A stretch of DNA of 6,958 bases from Pseudomonadota bacterium (lineage in GTDB: Bacteria; Pseudomonadota; Gammaproteobacteria; Natronospirales; REEB76): positions 1 through 6,958 of the forward strand of contig JAJYBN010000057.1 in the NCBI GenBank assembly GCA_021779005.1. Direction: 5' to 3'. The stretch's first letter is position 1. Every line of letters begins with the position of its first letter. The notes beneath the pieces were generated by a model. It searched no databases. It was not told the origin of the DNA and worked only from the letters and a program-made list of their open reading frames with translations. Shown here piece by piece: positions 5,073 through 6,958 of the stretch. The position numbers and the translations under genes are program-made.

Positions 5073-5378
5073 ATGTTCGAAGGTAGCTTTTGGGAACTGG
5101 CACTGATATTCGTGCTGGCGCTGGTGGTGTTTGGACCCGAACGTCTGCCAGGGCTGGCGCGCACTATCGGTCTGTGGGTGGGGCGCGCGCGCGCCGTCGT
5201 GCGGCATCTCACCGAGCAGATCGAGCATGAACTGGCCGCCGAGGAAATGCGCAAAGCGGCGAATGATGTGCGCCAGACCCTGAATGAACCCGTCAAGTTC
5301 GCCGATACGAAATCAACTGCTTCGGATGCAGTGAAAAAAACCCAGGAAACGCCCAAGCATGATTCCACCGGCGGATGA
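5073..5378 (+). CDS. tatB: Sec-independent protein translocase subunit TatB
   Basis: A 101-residue inner-membrane protein that forms the twin-arginine signal receptor together with TatC. Seen: the start MFEGSFWELALIF with the conserved Glu8, a membrane helix (about 6-20), the TatB-type hinge G21-P22 (FGPERLP) and a long amphipathic helix (about 24-70). The helix is rich in Arg and Glu (IEHELAAEEMRKAANDVRQTL). The tail is short: E. coli TatB has 171 residues, but lengths near 100 are common. The gene begins five bases after tatA without a clear ribosome binding site, so coupled translation is likely. Its last 20 bases overlap tatC. Confidence 0.94.
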   Translation: MFEGSFWELALIFVLALVVFGPERLPGLARTIGLWVGRARAVVRHLTEQIEHELAAEEMRKAANDVRQTLNEPVKFADTKSTASDAVKKTQETPKHDSTGG

Positions 5379-6150
5379 ACCGTCCAACCAATCGCTGATC
5401 AGCAAATCTCTCATCGGGCACCTGCTGGAGCTGCGCCGGCGTCTGCTGCTGTGGGTTGGGACGTTGCTGACGCTGTTCTTGTGCATGTTCCCGTTCCAGA
5501 ACCGGATATTCGATTTCGTCGCCTTACCCATGATCCGGCGGCTGCCGACGGGTTCCAGCATGATCGCCACCAGCGTGACCTCGCCGTTCATGACGCCCAT
5601 GAAGCTCACCCTGATGCTGGCCCTGTTCCTGAGCGTACCGGTGTTGCTGTGGCATGCGTGGCGTTTCATGTCGCCGGCTCTCTACAAGAGCGAACGCCGC
5701 ATGTTTTTCCCACTGCTGGTATCCAGCGTGGTGCTGTTCTATTGCGGCGTGGCCTTCGCCTACTTTGTGCTGTTCCCGGTGGCCTTCGCTTTTCTGAATT
5801 CGGTGGCTCCGGCCGGGGTCAAAGTGATGACCGACATCAACGCCTACCTGGATTTCGTGCTGACCATCTTTTTTGCCTTCGGTGTGGCTTTCGAAGTTCC
5901 GATCGCCATCGTCCTGGCAGTGTGGATGGGTCTAACAACTCCGGGCAAACTCAGGAAGATGCGTCCCTATGCCTTGGTGGGTTCCTTCATCGTCGGTATG
6001 ATCCTGTCACCACCGGATGTGGTGTCCATGACATTACTCTCGGTGCCCATTTACCTGCTCTACGAAATTGGCATGTTGATGGCCCGCATCATGGTGCCGG
6101 GCTCGAAACAGGTGGACGAGCAGCGCGAACAGGAGCAGGACAATTCCTGA
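5359..6150 (+). CDS. tatC: Sec-independent protein translocase subunit TatC
   Basis: A 263-residue polytopic membrane protein with six predicted helices. It binds the twin-arginine signal peptide and organises the translocase. Seen: HLLELRRRLL (21-30) before helix 1; Phe103 and Glu112 in WRFMSPALYKSERR, equivalent to E. coli Phe94 and Glu103, which contact the signal peptide; the glutamate in FAFGVAFEVP (Glu179); and SPPD (217-220) in the last loop, matching E. coli TPPD. Length agrees with E. coli (258). The ATG at 5359 lies inside the end of tatB, with AGGA 11 bases upstream; no other in-frame start fits the family N-terminus better. The tail is short, charged and cytoplasmic (DEQREQEQ). 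No intrinsic terminator is evident after it. Confidence 0.96.
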   Translation: MIPPADEPSNQSLISKSLIGHLLELRRRLLLWVGTLLTLFLCMFPFQNRIFDFVALPMIRRLPTGSSMIATSVTSPFMTPMKLTLMLALFLSVPVLLWHAWRFMSPALYKSERRMFFPLLVSSVVLFYCGVAFAYFVLFPVAFAFLNSVAPAGVKVMTDINAYLDFVLTIFFAFGVAFEVPIAIVLAVWMGLTTPGKLRKMRPYALVGSFIVGMILSPPDVVSMTLLSVPIYLLYEIGMLMARIMVPGSKQVDEQREQEQDNS

Positions 6151-6257
6151 GCAAAAGTTAGAGTGTCGCCACCAGCGGACTATTGATGTGTGGGACTTGG
6201 ATGGAAGTGATGCGGGGTGCTGCCTATCATCACCGACAGGAATTTCGTCCGCGCAGG

Positions 6258-6263
6258 TAGAAT
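6258..6263 (+). promoter_or_regulatory. Candidate -10 element before the EamA transporter gene
   Basis: TAGAAT (5/6 to consensus) lies 29 bases before the ATG. A CCGACA at 6233-6238 resembles a -35 element, but the spacing is 19 bp, longer than optimal. A start near 6270 would give a leader of about 23 nt holding the ribosome binding site. This suggests the transporter is transcribed separately from tatABC. Confidence 0.38.
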
Positions 6264-6292
6264 AGCCGCCTTTACACCGCAGCAGGAGCAAC

Positions 6293-6958
6293 ATGACCAG
6301 CGACACCCGACATAGGCTGCGGATCATGGCAGCTTTCGCGGTGGTGTATATCGTCTGGGGCTCAACCTATCTCGGCATCCGCATCGGCGTCATGGATATC
6401 CCGCCGGGGTTGCTGTCAGGCATCCGCAACACCATCGCAGGCCTGGTATTGATGGCTATCGCCATCGCCCGCGGGCAGTCACTGCCACGCGCCCGACGCG
6501 AGTGGCTGCACGCGCTGGTCATGGGGATGCTGCTGGTGACACTCGGCAACGGCCTGGTGACCTGGGGGGAAGTCTATGTGCAGTCCAATCAGGCGGCGCT
6601 CATCGCCATAACCTCGGCCCTGTGGGTGGCGTGGTTCGGGACCTTCGGCCCCAGGGGCCATCCACTATCGGTGCGCGCCAAGACCGGACTCGGCGTCGGT
6701 TTCGTGGGCGCGATCCTGATGCTGTTGCCGGGAAAACATTTCACCTTCGAGCACTTCGGCGCTCAACTGATGATCCTATTGTCCACCGTGTGTTGGGGGA
6801 TGGGGGTGATCTACGGCCGCAGTTACAGTGTGAGCGTAACGCCGCTGATGTTGTCGGGCATGCTGCTGTTCGTGGGCGGCATGGTGCTGGTGATCATCGG
6901 GGTTGCTGTCGGTGAACCCGCGTACTTGCACTGGAGTCTACGCGGCATCGCAGCGCTC
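6293..6958 (+). CDS. EamA/DMT-superfamily transporter, N-terminal part (3' end outside window)
   Basis: The first 222 residues of an inner-membrane drug/metabolite transporter, open to the window end. Such proteins have ten membrane helices in two homologous EamA halves and about 290-300 residues. Seen: the first half (about 11-147) opens with AAFAVVYIVWGSTYLGIRIGV, a hallmark of the YedA/RhaT-like branch. It continues with PPGLLSGIRNTIAGLVLM (helix 2), helices at about 73-93 and 97-117, and GVGFVGAILMLLP (135-146). The second half begins near 155 with ILLSTVCWGMGVIYGR, where the W-G pair repeats the first-half signature. The ribosome binding site is AGGAG (6284-6288), four bases before the ATG. 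Members export metabolites or amino acids; the substrate cannot be read from the sequence. Confidence 0.88.
   Translation, partial: MTSDTRHRLRIMAAFAVVYIVWGSTYLGIRIGVMDIPPGLLSGIRNTIAGLVLMAIAIARGQSLPRARREWLHALVMGMLLVTLGNGLVTWGEVYVQSNQAALIAITSALWVAWFGTFGPRGHPLSVRAKTGLGVGFVGAILMLLPGKHFTFEHFGAQLMILLSTVCWGMGVIYGRSYSVSVTPLMLSGMLLFVGGMVLVIIGVAVGEPAYLHWSLRGIAAL

Noticed and set aside
5334..5340. A7 run near the end of tatB as a programmed frameshift site into tatC
   Set aside because: A -1 slip would not enter the tatC frame (tatC is in the +1 frame). tatC also has its own start codon and a usable AGGA, so simple overlap is enough.
6502..6915. 137-codon open frame inside the EamA transporter gene
   Set aside because: It is a different frame from the membrane protein, rich in Arg, Gly and His with no domain. 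The frame starting at 6293 encodes a clear DMT transporter and is open to the window end.

Overview
The window is a chromosomal segment of a Proteobacterium, most likely a Gammaproteobacterium. The evidence is the UvrD C-terminus, the pip-dtd pair, a tatABC operon preceded by a hisA-type gene, and above all a GacA-type activator box next to an Rsm/Csr-type small RNA. No ribosomal RNA or other marker allows a finer placement. I see no insertion sequence, phage gene, tRNA or CRISPR array.

Layout. The 3' end of uvrD (DNA helicase II) occupies 1-693. It is followed by a LOG-family nucleotide hydrolase gene (837-1562). A small DUF2007 gene (1583-1852, minus strand) converges on it with 20 bases between the stop codons. 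The stretch 1853-2348 has no protein gene but is the most informative part of the window. Reading leftwards on the minus strand it holds an 18-bp GacA/UvrY-like box (2278-2295), an inverted-repeat cluster, a weak -10 element, and a transcript of about 145 nt with six GGA motifs. Four of these sit in hairpin loops, and the transcript ends in a textbook intrinsic terminator (2066-2097). This is the architecture of RsmX/Y/Z and CsrB/C RNAs, which sequester the translational regulator CsrA/RsmA. The DUF2007 gene has its own candidate promoter just beyond.

To the right, on the plus strand, pip (prolyl aminopeptidase) and dtd (D-aminoacyl-tRNA deacylase) overlap by four bases. After a 251-bp gap comes a HisA-like TIM-barrel gene with an altered active site, then an AT-rich spacer and tatA-tatB-tatC, the twin-arginine protein export system. 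The last gene is an EamA/DMT-family membrane transporter that runs off the window end.

Most genes are ordinary housekeeping functions. The two points worth following are the unannotated Rsm/Csr-type small RNA with its activator box, and the divergent HisA paralogue standing alone beside tatABC, where many Proteobacteria keep the end of the histidine operon.
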